NCBI RefSeq assembly: GCF_018130505.1
Contig: NZ_JAFCKH010000002.1
Coordinates: 1-64,000, forward strand
Length of the DNA stretch: 64,000 bases
From: Bradyrhizobium tropiciagri
GTDB taxonomy: Bacteria > Pseudomonadota > Alphaproteobacteria > Rhizobiales > Xanthobacteraceae
Direction of reading: 5' to 3'
The position numbers and the translations under genes are program-made. Below the pieces are notes generated by a model. It saw only the letters and a program-made list of their open reading frames with translations, was not told the origin of the DNA and searched no databases. Shown one piece after another: positions 26,333-35,289 of this stretch (within the stretch, counting starts at the first letter, position 1; each line of letters starts with the position of its first letter).

Positions 26333-26364
26333 GATTCCTGCAGAGGTGAAATCTCCCGACGACG

Positions 26365-29300
26365 TCACTCGGCCGCGGGCGACACCATGCCGGGCGGGCC
26401 CTTGGAGGGCGGCTTCTGATCGTGGTCGGTCGGGGTCAGCTCGTGGTCGGCGTGAGACACCACCAGCCGCTTGCCGAAGCGCCAGAACAAATTGCCGATA
26501 TCGTCCATCACCATGAACATCGCCGGCACGAACACCAGCGACAGCACCGTCGAGAACAGCAGGCCGCCGATCACCGCCAGCGCCATCGGCGAGCGGAATT
26601 CACCGCCGGCGCCGAATGCCAGCGCCGAGGGCATCATGCCCGCGACCATCGCGATCGTGGTCATCACGATCGGGCGCGCGCGCTTCATGCCGGCGTCGAT
26701 CATCGCGTCCTCGCGGGTCTTGCCGTCGCGGATCGCCTCGATCGCGAACTCCACCAGCATGATGGCGTTCTTGGTGACGATGCCCATCAGCATCAGGATG
26801 CCGATCCAAACCGGCGTGGTGAGCTGCTTGCCGGTGAGCAGCAGCGCGCCGATCGCGCCGCCGATCGACAGCGGAAGCGAGAACAGGATGGTGATCGGCT
26901 GCAGGAAGGTGCCGAACAGCAGCACCAGCACCGCATAGACCATCATCAGGCCGGCGGTGATCGCGGTGGCGAAGCCGTCGGACAGTTCATTGAGGCTCTC
27001 GGCGTCGCCGGATGGCGAGACCTTCACGCCCTTGGGCAGGCTCTTCATCACGGGAAGGTCGTAGATCAGCTTGGTGGCGTCGCCGAGCGCGGCGGTGCCG
27101 ACGAGGTCCGCGGCGACCGTTGCCTGCCGCTCTCGGTCGTAGCGGTTGATGCTGGTCGGCCCCTGGTCGAGCTGGATGTCGGCGATGACGGACAGCGGCA
27201 CGCCACCGCGTTCGCCGCGCTGGCCGAGCGGCACGCGCAGTTGCTCGAGCATCTGCAGGTCGCTGCGCGCGTTGTCCTCGAGCTGGACGCGGATCGGCAC
27301 CTGGCGGTCGCCGGCGTCGAATTTCGCCAGCGCCGGCCCGACATCGCCTATCGTCGCAACGCGGATGGTCTGCGACAGGCTCTCGGTCGAGACGCCGAGC
27401 CGTGCCGCCAGCTCGGCGCGCGGACGAATGCGCAACTCGGGCCGGTCGAGCGCGGTCTCCGAGATCACGTTGGCGATGATCGGGATCCGCTTCATCTGCG
27501 TCGCCAGCTCGCTGGCGACGTTGTTGACGATGTTGCTGTCGGTGCCGGTGACGACGAGCGAGATCGCGCGCAGGCCGTTCTCGTCGAGGAACCAGAACCT
27601 GATGTCGGGGACGTTCTCGAGCTCCCTGCTGATCGAAAGCTCGAGCGCGCGCTGGGTGATCTTGCGGTCGGCCTTCGGCGTGTAGTTGATGATCAGCGCG
27701 GCACGGCGCACCTCCTGGGTGCCCGGCGGCACGCGGCCGCCGTCGACGAAGACGCTTCGGACCTCGGGCCGCTTGCGCAGCCGCGCCACGATCTCCTCGG
27801 TGACCTTCTCGGTATAGGCCAGCTGCGATCCGGGCGGCAGCTCCATCGCCAGCAGCGAGCGCGCGGTGTCCTGCGCCGGCAGGAAGCCCTGCGGCAGCAG
27901 CGTGATGCTCCAGATCGAGGCGGCGAACACCGCGAAGCCGACCAGCACGGTGATGAAATGATGCTTCACCGACCAGGAGACGAGGCTGTGATAGTTGCGC
28001 AGGATAAAGCCCGGCGGCGGTTCGTCATGGGCATGGTGCTTGAGGAAATAGGCAGCGAGCATCGGCGTCACGAAGCGCGCGGCGAGCAGCGAGAAGAACA
28101 CCTGCACCGAGACGGTGATGCCGAACTGCTTGAAGAACTGGCCGGCAATGCCCGACATGAAGCTCGCCGGCGCGAAGATCGCAATGATCGTGAGCGAGAT
28201 CGCGATCACCGCAAGGCCGATCTCGTCGGCGGCTTCGAGCGCGGCGCGGTAAGGCGTCTTGCCCATCCGCATGTGGCGGACGATGTTCTCGATCTCGACG
28301 ATGGCGTCGTCGACCAGGATGCCGGTCGACAGCGTGATGGCGAGGAAGGAGACGAGGTTGAGCGAGAAGCCGAGCAGGTCCATCGCCCAGAACGCCGGGA
28401 AGATCGACAGCGGCAGCGACACCGCGGCGATGATCGTCGCCCTGATGTCGCGCAGGAACAGCAGCACGATGATGACGGCGAGGATCGCGCCCTCGAACAG
28501 GGTGGAAATCGCCGCCTCGTAATTGCCCTTGGTGAATTCGACCGAGGTGTCGATCAGCTTGAGGTCGACGTCCGGATAGGCTGCCTTCAGCACCTCGATG
28601 CGCTTCTGCACCGCGGCGGCGACCACGACGTCGCTGGCGCCCTTGGAGCGCTTGATGCCGAGCGCCACGACCGGCTCGCCGTTGAAACGGGCGAAGGTGC
28701 GGCGGTCGGCGATGGTGTCGGTGACGGTGCCGAGATCGTCGAGCCGCACCTCGCCGCCGCCGAACAGCGGGATCATGGTGCCGGCGAGCTCGTTCAGCGT
28801 CTTGGCGCCGGCCAGCGTGCGGATCGCCTGGTCGTTCTTGCCGATCTCGGCGCGGCCGCCGGCGACGTCGACATTGGTGCCGCGCAGGATCTGGCTGACA
28901 TTGACCGCGGTGAGCCCCACCGCCTGCAGCTTGTCCGGATCGAGCGAGACCAGGATCTCGCGCTCGACACCGCCGATGCGCTCGACCTGGGCGACGCCGC
29001 GCACGCCCTGCAGCGCGCGCTTGACCACGTCGTCGACGAAATAGGACAGCTGTTCCGGCGTCTTGCCGGGCGAGATCGCGGCATAGGTGACGATCGGCAG
29101 GCCGATCACGTCGACGCGCTGAATCAGCGGCTCGGTGACGTTCTGCGGCAGGTTGGCGCGCACGCGCGTCACCGCATCCTTGACGTCGTTCAGTGCGCGG
29201 TCGGTGTTGGTCTCCAGCGCGAACTGGATCGTGGTGACGGAAAGGCCGTCGGTGATCGACGAGGAGATGTGGCGCACGCCCTCGACGCCGGAGACGCCGT

Positions 29301-29511
29301 CCTCGATCGTCTTGGTGACCTGCGATTCAAGTTCCGACGGCGCGGCGCCGAACTGCGAGACCACGACCGAGATCACCGGGATGTCGGCGCTCGGCAGCCG
29401 CGTTACCGCGAGCTTGGTGAAGGAGATCCAGCCAAGCGCCAGGAGGATGATCGAGAAGACGATCGAGGGAAGCGGGTTCCGGATCGACCATGCCGAAATG
29501 TTCAAAGCCAT
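26365..29511 (-). CDS. RND efflux pump inner-membrane transporter (AcrB/HAE type)
   Basis: 1048 residues, full length. It has about 12 membrane helices with two large periplasmic loops (~35-335 and ~560-870). TM4 carries 'STGILVDDAIVEIENIVRHM', the Asp pair used for proton relay in drug-type pumps, unlike the single charged residue pattern of heavy-metal pumps. The N-terminus 'IRNPLPSIVFSIILLALGW' is family-typical. It is made in an operon after its adaptor (12-base gap). No TolC-like outer-membrane gene is in the operon. Substrates are unknown. Confidence 0.93.
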   Translation of the reverse strand: MALNISAWSIRNPLPSIVFSIILLALGWISFTKLAVTRLPSADIPVISVVVSQFGAAPSELESQVTKTIEDGVSGVEGVRHISSSITDGLSVTTIQFALETNTDRALNDVKDAVTRVRANLPQNVTEPLIQRVDVIGLPIVTYAAISPGKTPEQLSYFVDDVVKRALQGVRGVAQVERIGGVEREILVSLDPDKLQAVGLTAVNVSQILRGTNVDVAGGRAEIGKNDQAIRTLAGAKTLNELAGTMIPLFGGGEVRLDDLGTVTDTIADRRTFARFNGEPVVALGIKRSKGASDVVVAAAVQKRIEVLKAAYPDVDLKLIDTSVEFTKGNYEAAISTLFEGAILAVIIVLLFLRDIRATIIAAVSLPLSIFPAFWAMDLLGFSLNLVSFLAITLSTGILVDDAIVEIENIVRHMRMGKTPYRAALEAADEIGLAVIAISLTIIAIFAPASFMSGIAGQFFKQFGITVSVQVFFSLLAARFVTPMLAAYFLKHHAHDEPPPGFILRNYHSLVSWSVKHHFITVLVGFAVFAASIWSITLLPQGFLPAQDTARSLLAMELPPGSQLAYTEKVTEEIVARLRKRPEVRSVFVDGGRVPPGTQEVRRAALIINYTPKADRKITQRALELSISRELENVPDIRFWFLDENGLRAISLVVTGTDSNIVNNVASELATQMKRIPIIANVISETALDRPELRIRPRAELAARLGVSTESLSQTIRVATIGDVGPALAKFDAGDRQVPIRVQLEDNARSDLQMLEQLRVPLGQRGERGGVPLSVIADIQLDQGPTSINRYDRERQATVAADLVGTAALGDATKLIYDLPVMKSLPKGVKVSPSGDAESLNELSDGFATAITAGLMMVYAVLVLLFGTFLQPITILFSLPLSIGGAIGALLLTGKQLTTPVWIGILMLMGIVTKNAIMLVEFAIEAIRDGKTREDAMIDAGMKRARPIVMTTIAMVAGMMPSALAFGAGGEFRSPMALAVIGGLLFSTVLSLVFVPAMFMVMDDIGNLFWRFGKRLVVSHADHELTPTDHDQKPPSKGPPGMVSPAAE

Positions 29512-29523
29512 TGGTGTGTCCGA

Positions 29524-30441
29524 TTACCGTGACCGGGTGCGATCGAGTTCGTCGGCGAACATGGTCCGGATCTGGTCGCCGTCATGCAGCGAGGTGCCAG
29601 CATCGGCCACGACGATTTCGCCGACATCGAGGCCTTCGAGGATTTCGGTCGAGGTCTCCGAGGTCAGCCCGACGCGGACCCGGCGGGTCTCGACCGTGTT
29701 GCCCTTCACGACCTGCAGCGTCAGGCGGTCGATCGCGGTGCGTGGCACCGCGACGCCGCAGGAGCGTTTGGCGTCGATATTGGCGCGCGCGAACATGCCG
29801 ACCTTCAGCGTCGGATTGTTGTTCAGGGAGATCCGGACATGGCCGAGCTGGGTATTGCGGTCGATCTGCGGCGAGATCTGGCGCACCTTGCCGACCATGT
29901 CGGGCGCGTCATCCCGGCTGATCCGCACCGTGGCGCCGGGATTGAGCTTGAGCAGCTGGAAGCCCGGCACCTCGGCGTCGAGCTCGATCTCGTTGTTGAT
30001 CGAGATCTTGAACATCGGCGGCGCCTGCGGCGATGCCGGTGCGCCGGGCGCGGTGCGTACCTCGGTGACGAGGCCGGCCGCCGGTGCGCGCAGCGAGATC
30101 GGCTTGGTGTTGCCCTGCGCGGCCTGCTGCGGCGGCGGCGTGAGCCGCGCCAGCTCCTGGTTTTCGGTGACGGTGTCGCCTTCGCGGACCAGCACGTCGG
30201 TGACCTTGGAGCCCTCCTGGTCGACATTCACCTGCGCCTCGCGGCGCGGCACGATGAAGCCGGTGACGCGGACCATGTCGGAGAAGCAGGCATTGGTCGA
30301 TTTCGTCACCACGACCAGCGCCTGGCCCGGCGTCTCCTTCGGCTCGGGATGCGAGCGATGCTCGAACGCGTAGTAGGCGACGACAACGCCGACGAAGAAC
30401 ACCGTGCCGAGCGCCGGCTTGAGGTATTGGGAAAATTTCAT
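29524..30441 (-). CDS. RND periplasmic adaptor, partner of the downstream pump
   Basis: 305 residues. It has an N-terminal anchor ('ALGTVFFVGVVVAYYAF', about 11-27), then lipoyl half-motifs ('VTDVLVREGDTVTENQELARL' and 'ISLRAPAAGLVTEV'), a beta barrel and a membrane-proximal domain. There is a short hairpin and a Gly/Pro/Ala loop ('APGAPASPQAPP'). 'CFSDMVRVTGFIVPRREAQV' matches the opening of the orphan adaptor at 18774-19649. The gene precedes the pump by 12 bases. Confidence 0.92.
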   Translation of the reverse strand: MKFSQYLKPALGTVFFVGVVVAYYAFEHRSHPEPKETPGQALVVVTKSTNACFSDMVRVTGFIVPRREAQVNVDQEGSKVTDVLVREGDTVTENQELARLTPPPQQAAQGNTKPISLRAPAAGLVTEVRTAPGAPASPQAPPMFKISINNEIELDAEVPGFQLLKLNPGATVRISRDDAPDMVGKVRQISPQIDRNTQLGHVRISLNNNPTLKVGMFARANIDAKRSCGVAVPRTAIDRLTLQVVKGNTVETRRVRVGLTSETSTEILEGLDVGEIVVADAGTSLHDGDQIRTMFADELDRTRSR

Positions 30442-30648
30442 CGCAGGATCAATCCAGAGCTTGGCACGTCATGCGCGATTCTCGAAACCTCATCCCACCC
30501 GTCATCTCGTTGCTTGAGCATATGGATCGCCCGGCGTCCACATGGGGCTGAACTTCGAGCCTCGCCAAAAGCAAATGCGTCCCGCCGGGTGCGGAACGCA
30601 TTGTAACCTCAAAGAAAGCCGGCCCGCCACGCCCTTCACGCCAGGCCA

Positions 30649-31299
30649 TTATTTGGACGCGGTGGTCTTGTTCTCCATGTTCACGACCTGCACGCGGCGG
30701 TTCACCTCCGCCATCGGATGGCCCGGGTCCTTCAGCTTGCTCTTGCCGTAGCCGACGGTGACGAGGTCGGTGCCGTTGATGCCGTATTTGTCGACCAGAT
30801 AGCGCTTGATGGCGTCGGCGCGGCGTTCGGAGAGGCCTTGATTGTAATCTTCGCCGCCGGCGGCGTCGGTGTGGCCGGCGACCACGAAGGTCGAGCCCTT
30901 CAGTTCGGGATTGACCAGAGCGCGGCCGAGCGCCTGCACCGAGGCCAGCGATTTCGCGCTGATATCGGCCGAGTTGTAGTCGAAGTTGATCTCGAGATCG
31001 ATCTTCGGCCTGTCCTGGACGATGGTCGCTATCTCCTCGCGTTCGGCCGAGGACAGCGAGCGCGTGGCGCGGCCGCGGATGCTCTGCACGAATTTGGCCT
31101 GCTCGTCGTTCAGTCCGGGCGAGGTCTGCGGTCCCGCCGACAGGCCGCGGGTCAGCGGCTTCTTGTCCGGCGACAGCGCCCTCAGGATCTGGTCCTCGGT
31201 GACGTCCTCGGCGGCGCGCACCGCCACCGTCCCGAGCGACAGCACGGCGGCCATGGTCATGATCGAAAGCATCGCTGTCGTTGCGGACGGCTTGAACAT
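30649..31299 (-). CDS. OmpA-family peptidoglycan-binding protein
   Basis: 216 residues with a signal peptide to about 'VRAAED' (residue ~30). The C-terminal OmpA domain (about 97-210) keeps 'FDYNSADI', 'VAGHTDAAGGEDYNQGLSERRA' (Asp and Arg that hold diaminopimelate) and 'VTVGYGKSKL'. The N-terminal linker (~30-95) is not a beta barrel. It is probably a periplasmic protein tied to the cell wall. Shine-Dalgarno GGAGGG. It lies between the RND operon and the second pseudo-caspase gene, both on the same strand. Confidence 0.9.
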   Translation of the reverse strand: MFKPSATTAMLSIMTMAAVLSLGTVAVRAAEDVTEDQILRALSPDKKPLTRGLSAGPQTSPGLNDEQAKFVQSIRGRATRSLSSAEREEIATIVQDRPKIDLEINFDYNSADISAKSLASVQALGRALVNPELKGSTFVVAGHTDAAGGEDYNQGLSERRADAIKRYLVDKYGINGTDLVTVGYGKSKLKDPGHPMAEVNRRVQVVNMENKTTASK

Positions 31300-31443
31300 G
31301 TCGGTCCCTCCTGCGCGCTGGCCGCGCCGTACAAATAACCAGTCGGATCGATCGCCGGCGTCGGCCGGGATGCATCTTCTGGTTTGTCTCCTGATTTTAT
31401 CCGCGGTTCGAGGTCGGCCGCAGTCCGGCGCCCGATTTTATGG

Positions 31444-33042
31444 TCATTGCACGCCGTATTCGGCGAATTCCTTCACGATATTCGGGTCCATCGCCTTGGC
31501 GTTGGCGATATCGAGATCGCCCTCGGCGGTCGCGCCGTTGCGCTTCTTGGCGAGGCCGCGTCCGTACAGCGACGAGGTCAGCCGCGGGTTGATCTTCAGG
31601 GCCGCGTCGAAATCGGCGATCGCGTTCTTGTTCTGGCCGCTCTTCAGGTTCATCAGCCCGCGGCTGTCGAGCGCGTCGACGAAATTCGGGCGCAGCCGCA
31701 GCGCCTCGTTGCAGTCCTTCAGCGCCGCCGGCAGGTCACCGATCACGGTGCGGACCCAACAGCGGTTGTTGTAGGCCTCGACGTCCTTCGGGTTCAGCCG
31801 CAGCGAATTGGTGAAATCCTTCACCGCGAGCTCATAGGCACCCTTGCTGGCATAGACCTGGCCGCGGCGGTACAGCGCGGCCGCGTCGTCCGGGTTCTTG
31901 TCCAGCTTCTCGCTCAGGCCCTTGATCGTCGGATCGTCGGCCAGCGCAACGGCGGTCGGATTAGGCTGCGCCGGAGCGGTCTGGATCACCGTCGGCGCCG
32001 GAGGCGGCGGTGGCGGCAGGGCGATCTCGGCCGGCTTCTGCGGCGGAGCGGGTGGAGCAGGCGGTGCCGCAGGCGGCGTGGCAGCTGTCGCCGTCTGGGC
32101 GGGAGGAGCCGGAGGCGGCGTCGGCGGCGTTGCAGCCTGGGCGGGCGATGGCGGCGGAGGCGCCGTCGCGGCTTCAGCGGGCGGTGCCGGCGGAGATGCC
32201 GGTGCTGTCGCAGTCTGAACCGGTGGTGCGGGCGGCGCCGGCGGTGTTGCGGTCGCCTCGGCGGGTGCGGCGTTTGCCGGCGGCGGCGCGCCGCTCGGGC
32301 TGAAGGAGAAATCCTCGGCCAGCGACGACGAAATCCACGGCACCTGTTCCTGGCGCGAGGCGCGGGTGACCCCGACCCGGGTGCGGTTCAGCGTCTCCTC
32401 GGCCATCAGGTCGGGGGTGCGGATCTCCTTCAGCAGTTCCCGCACGAACAGGCTGTGGTCGCTGCCATTGTCGGAGACCACCGACGACAGCGCCGCCGAA
32501 TACATCACCAATGTTCCATTGGGCGCGATCACGGGGGCGAGGCCTGCGGAGAAGCTGCGGAAGCGGCGCTCGAACGGATTGCGCCGGGAGGCGTCGATCA
32601 GGGCGATCTTGACGCCGGCGCCGCGGCTGTTGATCTCGCCGAGCACGGTCTCGAGGCTGAAGCCGTCGCGGCGAACGTCGCCCTCGGCCCAGATCTGGGC
32701 GTCGACGGGGATCATGTAGCTCTGCCGGTTCGACTGGATGCCGTAGCCCGAGAAGAAGATCAGCGCGACCGCACCCGGCTTGATCTTGCCGTAGAGCTTG
32801 TCGAAGGCGCGGCGCATGCCGTCGCCGGTCAGGTTCTCGCCGACCTCGACGGTGAAGCCGTCGCGCTTGAGCTCGTCGGCGACGTCGCGCGCGTCGTTGA
32901 TCGGCTCCTTCAGCGGCGCATCGGCGTCCGGATATTTGGCGTTGCCGATGACCAGCGCGAAACGATCGCCGGCGGCGACGGACGCAGCGGGCAACGCGAT
33001 CGAAAAAATCAGCGTGGCGAGCAATGCAAGGCGGATTCTCAT
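31444..33042 (-). CDS. Caspase-fold (C14) pseudoenzyme fused to TPR repeats
   Basis: 532 residues from the Met of 'RIRLALLATLIFSIALPAAS', a signal peptide cleaved near 'SVAAGD'. The caspase-like domain is at ~25-240, with Tyr100 (FFSGYG) in place of the catalytic His and Ser152 (IDASRRNPF) in place of the catalytic Cys. A Pro/Ala linker (~255-355) with many APPAPP-type repeats follows, then three or so TPR units (~375-500: 'AALYRRGQVYASKGAYELAV', 'VEAYNNRCWVRTV', 'VDALDSRGLMNLKSGQNKNA'). It is probably a periplasmic scaffold that binds rather than cleaves. A longer TTG start at 33093 lacks support. Confidence 0.9.
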   Translation of the reverse strand: MRIRLALLATLIFSIALPAASVAAGDRFALVIGNAKYPDADAPLKEPINDARDVADELKRDGFTVEVGENLTGDGMRRAFDKLYGKIKPGAVALIFFSGYGIQSNRQSYMIPVDAQIWAEGDVRRDGFSLETVLGEINSRGAGVKIALIDASRRNPFERRFRSFSAGLAPVIAPNGTLVMYSAALSSVVSDNGSDHSLFVRELLKEIRTPDLMAEETLNRTRVGVTRASRQEQVPWISSSLAEDFSFSPSGAPPPANAAPAEATATPPAPPAPPVQTATAPASPPAPPAEAATAPPPPSPAQAATPPTPPPAPPAQTATAATPPAAPPAPPAPPQKPAEIALPPPPPPAPTVIQTAPAQPNPTAVALADDPTIKGLSEKLDKNPDDAAALYRRGQVYASKGAYELAVKDFTNSLRLNPKDVEAYNNRCWVRTVIGDLPAALKDCNEALRLRPNFVDALDSRGLMNLKSGQNKNAIADFDAALKINPRLTSSLYGRGLAKKRNGATAEGDLDIANAKAMDPNIVKEFAEYGVQ

Positions 33043-33415
33043 GATCGCGGCAATCCAGATCGCGGCATTCCAAATGAAATGGCGCCGATCCAAGCCTGCG
33101 CCCCGGCGACCTTACCCCACGGAAAATCCATTATCAAACCACCGCAAAAGCCCGTCAACGGCTTGGAGTATCGTTGGTAATTGCGACAATTGATCGCGAT
33201 GCCGCGGGATCGTCTCGCCGCCGTCATGGCGCCATCGCCGCATCCGCATGGTGCAGGTTCCCGCAGGCGGAAAATGTGACCGGCTGCACAATGGCTGTGG
33301 CGGTTCTGGCATGCGCCCGCCGCCGGCGTTGCGCGTTTGACCTTTGCGCGCGGCGATGGCTTTGTGTCGGGCACTGGGTCACGCCGAACAAGCTTTGCAA
33401 ACAAGAGCGAAACCG
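33043..33415. other. 373-base divergent intergenic region
   Basis: It separates the minus-strand pseudo-caspase-TPR gene from the plus-strand lactonase-type gene. It contains one Crp-like site (33275-33290) and a modest dyad around 33183-33200 ('tgcgacaattgatcgcga'). No plausible gene or RNA is visible. Confidence 0.45.
33275..33290. promoter_or_regulatory. Crp-type operator (one mismatch)
   Basis: TGTGACCGGCTGCACA: left half exact, right half GCACA. It lies 126 bases before the lactonase-type start and 233 before the pseudo-caspase-TPR start. It is the weakest of the four sites. Confidence 0.45.
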
Positions 33416-34222
33416 ATGGGAAACGCCTACGAGATCTATGCCCTGCGCTATGCGACGATGTCGCCGCGCACCCCCCACATGAATTTCCTGGTGCCCGATC
33501 CGCATGACGGCGCCGCGCAGGACCTCGACTATTTCGTCTGGCTGGTCCGCGGCCACGGCCGCGAGATCCTGGTCGATACCGGCTTCAACGCCGAGGAGGC
33601 GGCGGCGCGCGCCCGCAAGTTGACGCTCAATCCGGTCGATGCGCTGGAGCGGTTCGGCGTCAGCGCCGACGCGATCCGCGAGGTCATCGTCACGCATCTG
33701 CATTACGACCATGCCGGCAATCTCGACCGCTTCCCGAACGCCCGCTTCCATCTGCAGGAGCGCGAGATGAGCTACGCCACCGGCCGCTGCATGTGCAACG
33801 GCATGCTGCGGCATCCGTTCTCGGTCGAACACGTCACGCAGATGGTGCGCCACGTCTATGGCGAGCGCGTCACCTTCCATTCCGGCGACGGCGAGGTCGC
33901 GCCGGGGATCACCGTGCATCGGGTCGGCGGCCATTCCGACGGCCTGCAGGTGGTGCGGGTCGAGACCGCGCGCGGCCCGGTCGTGCTGGCGTCCGACGCC
34001 GCGCACTACTATGCGAATCTGCAGAAGCGCAGCCCGTTCCCGATCGTCTACAATATCGGCGACATGGCGCAGGGCTGGGAGACCGTCGAGCGGCTGGCCG
34101 GCCATCCCGACCGCTTCATCCCGGGTCACGATCCGATCGTCAGCGAGATCTATCCGCGCGCCAGCGACAAGGTCGATGCGTTCGCCCTGCATCTGGCGCC
34201 GTCGCGCTCGTTCGCGAAATAG
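33416..34222 (+). CDS. N-acyl-homoserine lactonase-type metallo-hydrolase
   Basis: 268 residues from the ATG at 33416. It has a metallo-beta-lactamase fold with an intact dinuclear site: H94-L-H96-Y-D98-H99 ('THLHYDHAGN'), a later His in 'GGHSDG', Asp in 'ASDAAHYY' and His in 'PGHDP'. The N-terminal 'YEIYALRYATMS' and overall layout match the AttM/AiiB-like lactonase group, which opens homoserine-lactone rings, but related enzymes hydrolyse other lactones. It has no signal peptide. It is followed after 41 bases by a dehydrogenase gene, so the lactone may be a metabolic intermediate rather than a signal. Confidence 0.82.
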   Translation: MGNAYEIYALRYATMSPRTPHMNFLVPDPHDGAAQDLDYFVWLVRGHGREILVDTGFNAEEAAARARKLTLNPVDALERFGVSADAIREVIVTHLHYDHAGNLDRFPNARFHLQEREMSYATGRCMCNGMLRHPFSVEHVTQMVRHVYGERVTFHSGDGEVAPGITVHRVGGHSDGLQVVRVETARGPVVLASDAAHYYANLQKRSPFPIVYNIGDMAQGWETVERLAGHPDRFIPGHDPIVSEIYPRASDKVDAFALHLAPSRSFAK

Positions 34223-34263
34223 CGCCGCCGATCCATCAAGAAGCGTCAAGAAGAAGCAGCGAT

Positions 34264-35145
34264 ATGACTGACTATAAGACCCTCGGCTTCATCGGCCTCG
34301 GCGTGATGGGCGAGCCGATCTGCCGCAACCTCGTCAAGAAGAGCGGCAGGCGCGTCATCGCGTTCGACCTCGCGGCCGAGCCGTTGCAGCGGTTGCGCGG
34401 CGACGGCGCCGAGGTGGCGGCTTCGGTCGCCGATGTCATCAGGCAGAACGATCTGTTGTTCCTGTGCCTGCCCAGTGCAAAGCACGTCCGCGCGGTGTTC
34501 GAGGGTGACGGCATATTGCAAAACATCAGGAGCGGCCAGGTCGTGGTCGATCTCGGGACGTCCTCGGTGAGCCAGACCCGCGACTTCGCCGCGCAATTGC
34601 AGGCCAAGGGCGCGGCCTGGGCGGATGCACCGATCGCGCGCACGCGGCAGGCGGCGCAGGACGGCACGCTCAGCGTGATGGTCGGCGCGGCGCCTGCGCT
34701 CTACGCCGCGATCGAGCCCTTGATCCGCTGCTTCGCCACCGACGTCACCAATTGCGGCGAGGTTGGCGCCGGGCAGGTGACCAAGATCCTCAACAACATG
34801 GTGCTGTTCGAGACTGTGAACGCGCTGGCGGAAGCCGTCGCGGTGGCGAAGCATAACGGCGTCGATCCGAAGCTGTTGCTCGACACGTTGTCGAAGGGCT
34901 CGGCCGATAGCTTCGCGCTGCGCAACCACGGACTGAAGGCGATCGTGCCCGGCGTGTTTCCGGAGCGCGCGTTCTCGACCGAGTATGCGCTGAAGGATCT
35001 GTCCTACGCGCTGGAATTGGCCGCCGATGCCGGCATCAAGATCCGCGGCGCGGAGCTGATCGGGACGGTGCTGCAGGAGGCGATCGACAAGGGATCGAAG
35101 GACAATTATTTCCCGGTGATCGCAAAGCATATCGATAAGGCGTAA
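34264..35145 (+). CDS. 3-hydroxyisobutyrate dehydrogenase-family NAD(P)-dependent oxidoreductase
   Basis: 293 residues. It has a Rossmann N-domain with GFIGLGVMGEP (about 8-18), the beta-hydroxyacid dehydrogenase signature, and the catalytic lysine K174 in 'GAGQVTKILNNM'. The C-terminal helical domain matches the usual length. It oxidises a 3-hydroxy acid (3-hydroxyisobutyrate, tartronate semialdehyde in reverse, or similar); the sequence does not decide which. It is probably co-transcribed with the lactonase-type gene, so a lactone-to-hydroxyacid-to-semialdehyde route is possible. Confidence 0.87.
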   Translation: MTDYKTLGFIGLGVMGEPICRNLVKKSGRRVIAFDLAAEPLQRLRGDGAEVAASVADVIRQNDLLFLCLPSAKHVRAVFEGDGILQNIRSGQVVVDLGTSSVSQTRDFAAQLQAKGAAWADAPIARTRQAAQDGTLSVMVGAAPALYAAIEPLIRCFATDVTNCGEVGAGQVTKILNNMVLFETVNALAEAVAVAKHNGVDPKLLLDTLSKGSADSFALRNHGLKAIVPGVFPERAFSTEYALKDLSYALELAADAGIKIRGAELIGTVLQEAIDKGSKDNYFPVIAKHIDKA

Positions 35146-35177
35146 GTCCGAAAAAGCCGCGCACGCAAAGCTATCAC

Positions 35178-35282
35178 CGTCACCCTGAGGAGTGCGAAGC
35201 GCGTCTCGAAGGGTCGACGGCCCCCAGCCGGGCCGTGCATCCTCCGAGGCTCGCAAGGGCTCGCGCCTCGGGATGACGGGGA
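35178..35282. repeat. Palindromic repeat family F, copy 2
   Basis: 'gtcaccctgaggagtgcg' with 'cgcgtctcgaagggtcgacg' and, inverted, 'cgtgcatcctccgaggctcg' with 'cgcctcgggatgacggg'. It lies between the convergent dehydrogenase and MarR genes and may terminate both. Confidence 0.75.
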
Positions 35283-35289
35283 GAAATAA

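Noticed and set aside
26422-29532. Long plus-strand open frame (about 1036 codons)
   Set aside because: It mirrors the RND pump gene. The composition is low in hydrophobic residues and repetitive, typical of a shadow frame in high-GC DNA.
33174-33482. Short open frame (102 codons) before the lactonase-type gene
   Set aside because: It is rich in Arg and Cys with no Shine-Dalgarno, and it overlaps the real gene's start in another frame.
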